The position numbers were made by a program, and so were the translations under genes. From UBA11222 sp049323435 (GTDB lineage Bacteria; Pseudomonadota; Alphaproteobacteria; UBA11222): 64,000 nucleotides of DNA. The stretch is taken from the NCBI GenBank assembly GCA_049323435.1, contig JBMOMX010000020.1, positions 62,001-126,000 on the forward strand. The letters are read 5' to 3'. Positions 27,129 to 35,315 of this stretch are shown in pieces; position 1 is the stretch's first letter, and each line of letters starts with the position of its first letter. A model generated the notes under the pieces. That model was not told where the DNA came from. It was given only the letters and a program-made list of their open reading frames with translations, and made no database searches.

Positions 27129-27412
27129 ACAACGCCTATTCAATTCAATGCTTTTCCCGCCACTACACTAACCGGCATGCAGGGCGGGGGAAACTAGCGT
27201 AACCCACAATCCCAGGCAATCAATAGTCCAATTCGGTGACAGTTTTTCGCAGCCCGCACTGGGCTGGCGGCTAAATCGGCTAAATTCAGCCATTCATTCT
27301 AACAAATTATGTCAGCAATACCTACCTTTTTTTCAAAAGCCGCATCAGATTATGGTGCACGCGCCCGCTTTACGGGTAGACTGGGAAAAACACCGCAGGG
27401 AAGGGCGCGCGC
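27129..27412. other. Divergent intergenic region between gltB and a methyltransferase gene
   Basis: A stretch of 284 bases without a gene that must hold promoters for gltBD (minus) and the methyltransferase (plus). I see AT-rich patches around 27290-27345 and a lone GGTGCAC half-site at 27354-27360, but no convincing NtrC box pair or sigma-54 element. Confidence 0.4.
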
Positions 27413-28204
27413 ATGGATGAGAAAACCTATTACCGCGATCACTGGGTTGAGGTGGAGCCGGAACGGCTAAACGCCTATACGGAAATGTTCAAATGGCGGC
27501 CGGAAATGGCGCCGCTACTGGCCGCAGCCGATCTGAAACCCGGCCAGACCGTGGTCGATTATGGCTGCGGCCCCGGCGGATTGGCGCTGGAACTGGCGCG
27601 CCGCGCCGGACCCTCCGGCCATGTGCATGGGGTTGATCTGAACCGGGAATTCGTCGAGCTGGCGCGCAAGGCCCTGGCCGAGGCAGGCTTTGGCGCGTCC
27701 AGCACGGTGCATCATGCAATGGACGACAAAATTCCGCTGCCGGATGCGTCGGTAGACCGGCTGATCTGCAAGAATGTCATGGAATATGTGCCGGACATCG
27801 ACGCCACATTGCGGGAATTTCGCCGGGTGGTGAAGCCGGGCGGCATCGCGCATATTATCGACAGCGACTGGGGCATGCTGGTGGTGGAGCCGCTGGGGCA
27901 GGCTAAACTGAGCGCGCTGTTCGAGGCAGCCAAGCTGGCCTATCACACGCCGCATGCCGGACGCCTGCTGTATGGCGGCATGAAAAAGGCCGGGTTCGCC
28001 AATGTATCTGTGCAAATCCTGGCCAATGCCGACACCAAGGGGCATATGCAACTGGTGCTGCATAATATGGTGAACTATGCCAAGATTGGCGGCAGGATTG
28101 ACCCCCAACGCGCCGATGCGATGCTGGCCGAGGTCAAACAGTCGATTGCTGACGGCGCCTATATGATGGTGCTGCCGCAGTTTCTGGTTACTGCACAGGG
28201 CTAA
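27413..28204 (+). CDS. Class I SAM-dependent methyltransferase
   Basis: A 263-residue small-molecule-type methyltransferase. Motif I VVDYGCGPGGLALELARRAG, an acidic residue closing beta-2 (VHGVDLNREFVELAR), motif II/III in LICKNVMEYVPDIDATLREFRRVVKPGGIAHIIDSDWG. The overall pattern is that of the UbiE/COQ5-like and Methyltransf_11 group. The substrate cannot be told. A gene for an SRPBCC ligand-binding protein follows by 25 bases, suggesting a joint job on a hydrophobic compound. Confidence 0.88.
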   Translation: MDEKTYYRDHWVEVEPERLNAYTEMFKWRPEMAPLLAAADLKPGQTVVDYGCGPGGLALELARRAGPSGHVHGVDLNREFVELARKALAEAGFGASSTVHHAMDDKIPLPDASVDRLICKNVMEYVPDIDATLREFRRVVKPGGIAHIIDSDWGMLVVEPLGQAKLSALFEAAKLAYHTPHAGRLLYGGMKKAGFANVSVQILANADTKGHMQLVLHNMVNYAKIGGRIDPQRADAMLAEVKQSIADGAYMMVLPQFLVTAQG

Positions 28205-28229
28205 CCCAAACAATAAAAAGGGAACCACG

Positions 28230-28649
28230 ATGACTACCGCAAAAGTAAGCGTAGAGGTGAAGGCAAGCGCCGATCAGGTATTTGCCAGACTGGGAGATTT
28301 TGCTGGTGTGGAAGGGCCGATGATCAAGTCCAAGAAAATTACCGGTTCCGGCATCGGCTGCTTGCGCGATCTGACGCTGGCAAATGGCGCGCGGGTGATT
28401 GAGCGGTGCGAAAACCATGACGCCAACAGCCGGACACTGACCTACAGCATCCAGAATGACGATCATCCGCTGCCGTTCAGCGCCTATGTCGCCACCCTGA
28501 TCGTGACACCCACCGGTGACAAAACGTGCCGGGTTGACTGGTTCAGCAATTTTAACGCCAAGGGCGCGCCGGAAGATGAAGCCATCAAGGTGGCGCAGGG
28601 CATCTATACCGGCGCGATCAAGGGCGTCCAGATCGCACTGGGCGTTTAA
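28230..28649 (+). CDS. SRPBCC (Bet v1/polyketide cyclase-like) protein
   Basis: A 139-residue helix-grip protein. It starts with TAKVSVEVKASADQVFARLGDF, followed by VEGPMIKSKKITGSGIGCLRDLTLANGARVIERCENHD and TYSIQNDDHPLPFSAYVATLIVTPTGDKTCRVDW, the standard layout of the polyketide cyclase 2 family. These proteins bind or transform hydrophobic ligands; the ligand here is unknown. It follows the methyltransferase and may be cotranscribed. An imperfect inverted repeat (28661-28685) after the stop has no T-tract. Confidence 0.85.
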   Translation: MTTAKVSVEVKASADQVFARLGDFAGVEGPMIKSKKITGSGIGCLRDLTLANGARVIERCENHDANSRTLTYSIQNDDHPLPFSAYVATLIVTPTGDKTCRVDWFSNFNAKGAPEDEAIKVAQGIYTGAIKGVQIALGV

Positions 28650-28796
28650 GACACAGTTCCGGAGGCAGGCCACGCGCCTGCTTCCATTGCGATGCCGGCA
28701 TTCACACTGGCTATATTGATATAAACCATATTGATGTAGACAGGCGCTGCCCCGATCTGGCATTGCAGCCTGCACCTTGTTTCATGGAGACTTGAA

Positions 28797-30839
28797 ATGA
28801 CATCTGCCTATCCGAATTTGCTGCGTCCGCTCGATCTTGGTTTCACCACGCTGAAAAACCGCGTGCTGATGGGTTCCATGCATACCGGGCTTGAGGAAAT
28901 GCCGGATGGCTATGACCGGCAGGCGGCGTTTTTCGCCGAACGCGCGCGCGGCGAAACCGGGCTGATCATCACCGGCGGCTATGGCCCGAACCGCGCCGGG
29001 CGGCTGGCTCCCAATTCCGATTATATAGCGCCCGGGCAAAATCTGGACGGCCACCGCAAGATCACCGCCGCGGTGCATCGCGAAGGCGGCAAGGTGGCGC
29101 TGCAATTGCTGCATGGCGGGCGCTATGCGCACCATAAGGAAATTGTTTCCGCCTCCGCCGTGCCGACCCGCATCAATCCGGTTGTGGCGCGCGAAATGAC
29201 CACGGATGAATGCTACCAGACCATCGAGGATTTCGGAACGGCGGCGCTGCTTGCGCGGCAGCTGGATTATGACGGCGTGGAAATTATGGGATCGGAGGGC
29301 TATCTGCTGACGCAGTTCACCGCCACGCGGGTTAATCAGCGCACAGATGAATTTGGCGGAACGCCGGAAAACCGCCGCCGTATGGCGGTGGAGGCGGTGC
29401 GCAATGCGCGCCAGAAGGCGGGCAAGGATTTTATCATTGTCTACCGCCTGTCGGCGCTTGATCTGGTTGAAGGCGGCAGCACTCTGGAGGAAATTATCGC
29501 GCTGGCGCAGGCGGTCGAGGCGGCGGGCGCAAGCATCATCAATACCGGCATTGGCTGGCACGAGGCGCGCATCCCGACTATTGCCCATATGGTGCCGCGC
29601 GGCGCCTTTGCCTGGGCGGTGAAACGCATCCGGCCGCATGTGACCATTCCGATTGTTTATTCCAACCGGGTGAATAATCCGGCTCAGGCCGAGGCGCTTC
29701 TGGCGGATGGGGTCAGCGATATGATTTCCATGGCGCGGCCCTTGCTGGCGGATGCCGATTTCATGAAAAAAACCCGGCTTGGCAAGGCGGATGAGATCAA
29801 TATCTGCATTGGCTGCAATCAGGGCTGTCTGGATAATGCGTTTACCGGCAAGCTGACCACCTGCATGGTCAATCCGCGCGCCTGCCGCGAGCTGGACCTG
29901 AACCCGGCGCCTGCAAAAACGCCCAAACATTATGCCGTGGTGGGCGCGGGGCCGGGCGGTATGGCCTTTGCCGCCACCGCTGCGGAACAGGGGCATAAGG
30001 TCACGCTGTTTGAGGCGGCGGGCGCGCTGGGCGGCCAGTTCAATCTGGCGAAAATCATTCCGGGTAAGGAGGATTATGCCGAAACCATCGCCTATTATGG
30101 CGCGATGCTGCGCAAATATCAGGTGGATGTGCGCCTGAACAGCCGCGCCCGGGTTGAGGATCTGACCGGCAAAAATTATGACGCGGTTATCCTCGCCACC
30201 GGCATAACGCCGCGCATACCCGAAATTCCCGGCATTGATCATCCCAAAGTCCTGTCCTATCTGGATGTGCTGACCGGGCGCAAGCCGGTGGGCAAGCGGG
30301 TGGCGATTTTGGGCGCGGGCGGTATTGGTTTTGATGTGGCGGAATTTATCATGCACCCGCACGGCGCGGGCGATCCGGCCAAACCCGATATTGCGCGCTT
30401 TAACGAAGAATGGGGCATTGACGGCGATTATGCCAACCGCGCCGGCCTGTCACCCAAAGGCATGAATATGCCGTGCGACAAGCAGGTATGGCTGCTGCAA
30501 CGCAAACCGCACGGCAAATTCGGCTCGACCCTCAGCAAGACACGCGGCTGGGCCACCTTTGTCGAGATCATGATGCGCGGCGTCACCATGATCGGCGATG
30601 CGGAATATGTAAAAATTGACGATCGCGGCCTGCATTTCCGCGTGGCGGGCAAGGATCAGCTGCTGGAAGCGGACACGATCATCACCTGCACTGGCCAGGA
30701 ACCGCTGCGCGATCTGGAGGCGGGCCTGCGCAAGGCCGGCATGAAAGTGCATCTGATTGGCGGTGCGCATGAAGCAGGCGAACTGGACGCGGTACGCGCC
30801 ATCGAACAGGCGGTGCGGCTGGCGGCGGCGGAGGTTTAG
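28797..30839 (+). CDS. NADPH-dependent 2,4-dienoyl-CoA reductase-like flavoenzyme (FadH family)
   Basis: A 680-residue three-domain enzyme. The N-terminal old-yellow-enzyme TIM barrel (residues about 1-350) has LDLGFTTLKNRVLMGSMHTGLE and ALQLLHGGRYAHH. A 4Fe-4S segment follows (CIGCNQGCLDNAF...TTCMVNPRACRE), then FAD (VVGAGPGGMAFAATAAEQGHKVTLFE) and NADPH-binding domains (GKRVAILGAGGIGFDVAEFI). FadH reduces 2,4-dienoyl-CoA during beta-oxidation of unsaturated fatty acids. Related trimethylamine and other OYE-type reductases share this layout, so substrate specificity is likely but not proven. Its length equals that of E. coli FadH. Confidence 0.92.
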   Translation: MTSAYPNLLRPLDLGFTTLKNRVLMGSMHTGLEEMPDGYDRQAAFFAERARGETGLIITGGYGPNRAGRLAPNSDYIAPGQNLDGHRKITAAVHREGGKVALQLLHGGRYAHHKEIVSASAVPTRINPVVAREMTTDECYQTIEDFGTAALLARQLDYDGVEIMGSEGYLLTQFTATRVNQRTDEFGGTPENRRRMAVEAVRNARQKAGKDFIIVYRLSALDLVEGGSTLEEIIALAQAVEAAGASIINTGIGWHEARIPTIAHMVPRGAFAWAVKRIRPHVTIPIVYSNRVNNPAQAEALLADGVSDMISMARPLLADADFMKKTRLGKADEINICIGCNQGCLDNAFTGKLTTCMVNPRACRELDLNPAPAKTPKHYAVVGAGPGGMAFAATAAEQGHKVTLFEAAGALGGQFNLAKIIPGKEDYAETIAYYGAMLRKYQVDVRLNSRARVEDLTGKNYDAVILATGITPRIPEIPGIDHPKVLSYLDVLTGRKPVGKRVAILGAGGIGFDVAEFIMHPHGAGDPAKPDIARFNEEWGIDGDYANRAGLSPKGMNMPCDKQVWLLQRKPHGKFGSTLSKTRGWATFVEIMMRGVTMIGDAEYVKIDDRGLHFRVAGKDQLLEADTIITCTGQEPLRDLEAGLRKAGMKVHLIGGAHEAGELDAVRAIEQAVRLAAAEV

Positions 30840-30856
30840 GCCGTCCGCTAACTGTC

Positions 30857-31435
30857 CTAATCTGGATTGCTGGGAAAAATACTATCGGGTAATTCGCTTG
30901 CGTCAATGATGGCGGCATAGCCGCTGCCCAGATCAATAAAGCTTTCATCGACGGCTTTCAGGCCATCAAGTGTCGTGGCATGTTGCGCGCTTTCATCCTG
31001 GCCGGGCGTATAATAGATAGCGCCATATACCTGCCTGAATCCGCCTGCGGTGTTTTCGACAGGCAGAATCAGGTTTTCCGTGCGTTTCATCTGGCCATCC
31101 ATCGACAGCACCTGTGTATGGGTGCAGGCCGCATAGCCAAATTCAAAAATCAAACGCACCCGCGCGCGTAATCTTTCCCGGAAAACTGGCTCGGACACAT
31201 CGAGAAAATTTATACCTCGGGGATCTATGCCGCCAAAACGCGCCCGCAAGGCTTCGCCCGCCTGTTTGATGATAAAGCGGTTTTCCGCTTCAATTTCCAG
31301 GACAAACAAATTTGACGCAAACGGCGCCAGCAGATCCATGCGAATATCATCCTGATCGGGCAGCCGCTTGCCGCCCCGGAAATTTTTCCAGTGCTTCAGC
31401 AATTGCCGTGTTTCTACACGTTCCGGCCCAGCCAT
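30857..31435 (-). CDS. PAS domain protein (PAS_5 type)
   Basis: A 192-residue protein of the PAS_5 family found in Alphaproteobacteria. It starts with the pattern LLKHWKNFRGGKRLPDQDDIRMDLLAPFASNLFVLEIEAENRFIIKQAG and continues GIDPRGINFLDVSEPVFRERLRARVRLIFEFGYAACTHTQVLSMDG. There is no output domain, as usual in this family, and no known ligand. It lies on the opposite strand to the dienoyl-CoA reductase gene with a 17-base convergent gap, and downstream of the macro-domain gene. Confidence 0.85.
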   Translation of the reverse strand: MAGPERVETRQLLKHWKNFRGGKRLPDQDDIRMDLLAPFASNLFVLEIEAENRFIIKQAGEALRARFGGIDPRGINFLDVSEPVFRERLRARVRLIFEFGYAACTHTQVLSMDGQMKRTENLILPVENTAGGFRQVYGAIYYTPGQDESAQHATTLDGLKAVDESFIDLGSGYAAIIDASELPDSIFPSNPD

Positions 31436-31446
31436 GTATCACCAGT

Positions 31447-31974
31447 TTAAGTGGCGTCGAAAATTTCCGTAAAAGCATCCACTAGCACGGCCTTCGCTTC
31501 GCCGCCAAACGCTATGAACAGGATGCGGTGCAATGCGCCGCCTGCTTCAAGATAGGCTCTGGTCTGTGTTGCGGCGATGCGCGCGGCGCGCGCCGGTGGA
31601 AACCCATAAATGCCGGTGCTGATGGCGGGAAACGCGATGGAGGCAAGGCCGTGATGATCCGCCAGCGCATAACAGGCGCGGTAACAACTGGCGAGCAGGG
31701 CGTCCTCGTTGGCGCTGCCGCCCTGCCAGACCGGGCCGACGGCATGAAACACATATTTCGCGGGCAAGTTATAGGCTTTGGTGGCGGCCGCCTGTCCTGT
31801 GGCGCATCCCCCCAGGCTTTGGCATTCGGCCAGCAATTGCGGCCCTGCGGCGCGCTGAATGGCGCCATTGACGCCGCTGCCGTCGCTCAGACGTTCATTG
31901 GCGGCATTGACGATGGCGTCAACCGGGCATTGGGTGATATCGCCTGCAATGATTTCAATGCGCGGGTTGATCAT
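31447..31974 (-). CDS. Macro domain protein (O-acetyl-ADP-ribose deacetylase, YmdB-like)
   Basis: A 175-residue single macro domain. ADP-ribose-binding motifs are complete: IEIIAGDITQCPVDAIVNAANERLSDGSGVNGAIQRAAG, then CATGQAAATKAYNLPAKYVFHAVGPVWQGG and SIAFPAISTGIYGFPPARAARIA. Relatives remove acetyl from O-acetyl-ADP-ribose or reverse mono-ADP-ribosylation. The start overlaps the end of the MFS gene by 20 bases, so translation is probably coupled. Confidence 0.93.
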   Translation of the reverse strand: MINPRIEIIAGDITQCPVDAIVNAANERLSDGSGVNGAIQRAAGPQLLAECQSLGGCATGQAAATKAYNLPAKYVFHAVGPVWQGGSANEDALLASCYRACYALADHHGLASIAFPAISTGIYGFPPARAARIAATQTRAYLEAGGALHRILFIAFGGEAKAVLVDAFTEIFDAT

Positions 31975-33292
31975 GGCGCTTTTCTCGCATCAGCCACCAT
32001 AAGAACACCAGTCCGGGAACCGCCGCAAGCGTGCTCAGCATAAAAAAGACGGGCCAGCCATGCGCCTCCACCACATAACCCGTCACCGAAGACAGCACAG
32101 TGCGCCCCACCGCGGCCAGCGATGTCAGCAGCGCAAACTGCGTCGCCGTATAGGCGCGTTCCTGACACAGCGCGCCAAGATAGGCGACAAACACCACCGT
32201 GCCGAAACCGCCGGTGAAATTTTCAACGCCGATGGTGGCGATCAGCAGATTAAGATCAGGCCCGGCATTTGCCAGCCAGACAAACATGGCGTTCGACGCC
32301 ATCTGCGTGACGCCGCCAACCCATAATGCGGTGACGGTGCCCAGGCTGCGCGCCGCCATGCCCCCGGCAAATCCGCCCGCCAGCACCGCAAAAAAACCGA
32401 TGCCCTTCACCACCCGGCCATAGGTTGTCATCTCAAAACCAAGATCCAGCACAAACGGCGCCGTCATAACTCCCGCTGCCGCATCGCCCAGTTTGAACAG
32501 CAGCACAAACAGCAGAATATAATACCAGCCCTGCCGCTGCGAAAATTCGGTAAACGGACGCAACGCCGTTTGCCACAAACTTGTGAGGCCCGCCTCTGGC
32601 ATGACCGGGCCATCCGGTTCACGCGACATCAGCACGGCAGCCATCCCCGCCAGCAGCAGCATGGCGAGCGCAATATACACCATCGCCCAGCCATCCGGCC
32701 CCGTCACGCCCATGCCGCCCAACAGGGCATACATCTCGATCGCGCCCGCCGTGGAAACCAGCAGCGCCACCCGGTAGGCGGCGACAAAATTAGCCATCCC
32801 CGCCGCCTGCTTGTCCACCTCCAGACTTTCCACCCGGAAGGCGTCGATAACAATATCCTGTGTCGCCGAAAAAAACGACACCAGCAGGGCAAGGCCCGCC
32901 AGCAGCAGCGGCATTTTCAGCGGGTCGGCCTGGCCCATGGCGATAACCGCCGCCATCAGCGCCGCCTGCGACGCCAGCAGCCAGGCGCGCCGCCGCCCAA
33001 ACCGGCGCGACAGAAAGGGGATGGGCAGCGCATCCACCAGCGGCGCCCACAAAAATTTCAGCACATAGGGAATACCCACCAGCGCATACAGGCCAATGGC
33101 GGACAGCGATACGCCCGCGTCTTTCATCCATACCTGCAAGGTCGCGCCAGTCAGCGCCAGCGGCAGCCCGGAGGAAAAGCCAAGCAGCAGCATCGCTGCA
33201 ACACGCGGTTCGAAATAAACCCTCAACCCGCTAAAGCGGCCAGCGTCAGAGGATATGGAACCAGATACAGGATCAGGCCGCGCAAGCGTCAT
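31955..33292 (-). CDS. MFS transporter, AmpG-like muropeptide permease
   Basis: A 445-residue, 12-helix major-facilitator protein. The AmpG pattern is clear: LLLGFSSGLPLALTGATLQVWMKDAGVSLSAIGLYALVGIPYVLKFLWAPLVDALPIPFLSRRFGRRRAWLL, SFFSATQDIVIDAFRVESLE and VFVAYLGALCQERAYTATQFALLTSLAAVGRTVLSS. AmpG imports GlcNAc-anhydroMurNAc peptides for cell-wall recycling. A related acetyl-CoA transporter group is similar, so AmpG is the best but not the only reading. No ampD or ampR is nearby. Confidence 0.88.
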   Translation of the reverse strand: MTLARPDPVSGSISSDAGRFSGLRVYFEPRVAAMLLLGFSSGLPLALTGATLQVWMKDAGVSLSAIGLYALVGIPYVLKFLWAPLVDALPIPFLSRRFGRRRAWLLASQAALMAAVIAMGQADPLKMPLLLAGLALLVSFFSATQDIVIDAFRVESLEVDKQAAGMANFVAAYRVALLVSTAGAIEMYALLGGMGVTGPDGWAMVYIALAMLLLAGMAAVLMSREPDGPVMPEAGLTSLWQTALRPFTEFSQRQGWYYILLFVLLFKLGDAAAGVMTAPFVLDLGFEMTTYGRVVKGIGFFAVLAGGFAGGMAARSLGTVTALWVGGVTQMASNAMFVWLANAGPDLNLLIATIGVENFTGGFGTVVFVAYLGALCQERAYTATQFALLTSLAAVGRTVLSSVTGYVVEAHGWPVFFMLSTLAAVPGLVFLWWLMREKRHDQPAH

Positions 33293-33680
33293 GCGTCAGC
33301 ACACAGCGCGCGGGCAACAAACAAAAAGTCAGAAAGCGCAGGCAATACATGCCTCCTATGCGGTTGAATGCAGCCCACTATAAATTCCATCCCTTTCAAA
33401 TCAATATAATAAGGGCCGCTCCGGCCCCCGCCGCCATTTTATGCGGCTTGACGCATTAACCCTGACGCAAAAAAAATCCCCGTAGATGAAATATCATTAC
33501 GGGGAAGGGTTGGGGGGGTATGAACCTCACGCAAAGATGCGCAAAGCCAGCTGAAATTAGGCCACTTCGCCGCCAGCGGATATGATCTTAGTCAAATCCA
33601 TCAAATAAAAGTTGACTGATTTTACAGGGGCCGTAGAGTCAGCCCGCTGCATATGGAAGTTTGCAGTTGGGGGCTATGTT
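33293..33680. other. Non-coding region between ampG-like and crp genes; possible small RNA locus
   Basis: No credible gene in 388 bases. It holds a very strong minus-strand terminator (33469-33504) with no annotated minus-strand gene just upstream. Next to it is a C-rich stretch when read on the minus strand (ACCCCCCCAACCCTTCCCC). Near the crp start TTAGTCAA (33589-33596) and TTGACTGA (33613-33620) form an imperfect inverted pair. These fit a short minus-strand RNA and a regulatory site, both unproven. Confidence 0.45.
33469..33504 (-). terminator. Strong intrinsic terminator on the minus strand
   Basis: CCCCGTA-G-ATGA (33478-33489) pairs with TCAT-TACGGGG (33494-33504) around an AATA loop, an 11-bp stem with one bulged base. 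Eight A (33469-33476) on the plus strand become eight T directly after the stem on the minus strand. Confidence 0.85.
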
Positions 33681-34436
33681 ATGACTATCTCACTGGATAC
33701 ACTCAGGGCGCTCCCTTTGTTTTCGGACATCAGCAAGGCTGAGGGCGCCATGCTTGCCGGTAACAGCCGGATCGTCACCTGCAAACGGGGGCAATTCCTG
33801 TTTATGCATGCCGATCCCATCACGCATTTTTTTGTGATTTGCCGGGGCGCCATGCAGGTCTTCCGCGAGACGCCGGACGGGCATGAGGTCACCAACGATA
33901 TTCTGATTGCCGGGGACTCGCTCAATACGGAAGAAGTGGTTGCAAAACAAAATATTCACTTGATGAATGCGCGCGCCATTGAGGATTCTTCGCTATTGGA
34001 AGTTCCGGTGGCCTGGATGCGTGCGCATCTCAAGGATTTTGACAATTTGGCGGAAAAGCTGCTGGCCAGCCTCTCTGACCGTTTGCAGGGCGCACAGATC
34101 GAGGCCGAACAGATGTCGACCATGTCTGCCGCCCAGATGGTGGCATGCTATCTGAAGAAATTATGTGTTCTGTATAATTTTGATCCGCACGGGTTCAAGC
34201 TGCCCTATACCAAAACACTGATCGCCTCGCGCCTGCGTATCGAAAAAGAAACTTTTTCGCGCACATTGCAATCCCTGCGGGATCACGGCATCACGGTGTC
34301 CGGCACCGATGTCTGTATCCACGACATGCGCAAGGCCGATGATTTTGCATGCAGCGAATGTTCAGTCGCCGAAGAATGCGGAACCCATCGCGTGCTGCAT
34401 GAGAAAATGGACAGACTGGCCGCCAAGGGAACCTGA
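33681..34436 (+). CDS. Crp/Fnr family transcriptional regulator
   Basis: A 251-residue regulator. An N-terminal cyclic-nucleotide-binding-like barrel (LPLFSDISKAEGAMLAGNSRIVTCKRGQFLFMHADPITHFFVICRGAMQVF), a dimer helix and a winged HTH (LPYTKTLIASRLRIEKETFSRTLQSLRDHGI). The recognition-helix pattern E-T-F-S-R resembles the Fnr/Dnr side of the family. It lacks the four N-terminal Fnr cysteines, but its C-terminal tail carries a cysteine cluster CSECSVAEEC after ADDFA. ATG 33681 has a G-rich ribosome-binding site; an upstream extension to 33612 is less likely. The effector is unknown. Confidence 0.9.
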   Translation: MTISLDTLRALPLFSDISKAEGAMLAGNSRIVTCKRGQFLFMHADPITHFFVICRGAMQVFRETPDGHEVTNDILIAGDSLNTEEVVAKQNIHLMNARAIEDSSLLEVPVAWMRAHLKDFDNLAEKLLASLSDRLQGAQIEAEQMSTMSAAQMVACYLKKLCVLYNFDPHGFKLPYTKTLIASRLRIEKETFSRTLQSLRDHGITVSGTDVCIHDMRKADDFACSECSVAEECGTHRVLHEKMDRLAAKGT

Positions 34437-34464
34437 TTACTGCCTGATTATCCAGGATAGGCGG

Positions 34465-35091
34465 CTACTTCCAACAGATCACATCCGGGGGCTTGCGGGT
34501 TTGGGGCATTGCCGCTTCAGCTGGATGGCCGATTAGAATCGGCGCATAGGCTGTCAGTTCCATGGGAATATCAAGCAGCCTTTTCCATTCGGGCGAATTC
34601 AGCGCGGGCACGGCCAGCCCGATCACGCAGCTTCCCAATCCTGCCGTGCAGGCGGCAAGCATCAGATTTTCCGCCGCAAGCCAGCAATCTGCGGCCACAA
34701 ACGGTCCCGAAGCTTTGCCATATAGAATGATCAGCGTGCTTGAATTGTAGAAGACATGATAGTCCGGATCGCTGATCAGGCTTACGGTACGCCGCGCCGC
34801 GCCATCGGCATCTTCGCCCTGCGCCTGAAGCCAAAGGGTCTGCTTGGCGGTTTCAGACAGGCGGTCGAGTAATTTTCGATCCTGTATCACGGCGAAAACC
34901 CAGGGCTCGGCGTGGTTGGCCGTGGGGGCCTGAACCGCCGCATAAAGCAGCATGTGTATACTGGCGGTGCTAACAGGCTGCGCCGTGAAATTGCGCACCG
35001 AACGGCGCGCGTAAATCGCGTCCATGACACTCATCGGTCTATCCGGCAGAGGTGCGGCGGCCGGTTTATTGATCATTTCGCGCATATTCAT
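34465..35091 (-). CDS. Nitroreductase family protein
   Basis: A 208-residue FMN-dependent oxidoreductase. The FMN-phosphate motif AIYARRSVRNFTAQPVS is followed by AAVQAPTANHAEPWVFAVIQD and DCWLAAENLMLAACTAGLGSCVIGLAV, ending in ELTAYAPILIGHP, all typical of the family. Substrates range from nitroaromatics to quinones and cannot be predicted. It converges with crp, 28 bases apart. Confidence 0.9.
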   Translation of the reverse strand: MNMREMINKPAAAPLPDRPMSVMDAIYARRSVRNFTAQPVSTASIHMLLYAAVQAPTANHAEPWVFAVIQDRKLLDRLSETAKQTLWLQAQGEDADGAARRTVSLISDPDYHVFYNSSTLIILYGKASGPFVAADCWLAAENLMLAACTAGLGSCVIGLAVPALNSPEWKRLLDIPMELTAYAPILIGHPAEAAMPQTRKPPDVICWK

Positions 35092-35315
35092 TTTGCCGAG
35101 ATCATTCGTCTATCCCTACCCACAGGCCTCAGGTGCGGCTGCATGCGCAGCGGATTTCTTGACCTGATGCAGGCTAGCGATCCGTTCAAACCATGACATT
35201 GACCAAAATCAACAGCCCTCCTTATGTCCAGGCGCCGTGGCGCCTGATTGCGCCGCCGCGCAGATAATGGCAAGCTATATTAATTACAGGCATTTTAACG
35301 GAAAGGTCCGGCGCC
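35092..35315. other. Divergent intergenic region with a short hairpin
   Basis: A 224-base gap between the nitroreductase (minus) and epoxide hydrolase (plus) genes. It contains a perfect 8-bp inverted repeat CAGGCGCC-GT-GGCGCCTG (35229-35246) without a T-tract. No clear promoter is assignable by eye. Confidence 0.4.

Noticed and set aside
27340..27365. NtrC-type binding site upstream of gltB
   Set aside because: Only one GGTGCAC half-site was seen, without a partner at the correct spacing and without a sigma-54 element.
28782..30362. Antisense frame of 526 codons opposite the dienoyl-CoA reductase gene
   Set aside because: Same reasons: no motif, His/Arg-rich composition, and a clear enzyme on the plus strand.
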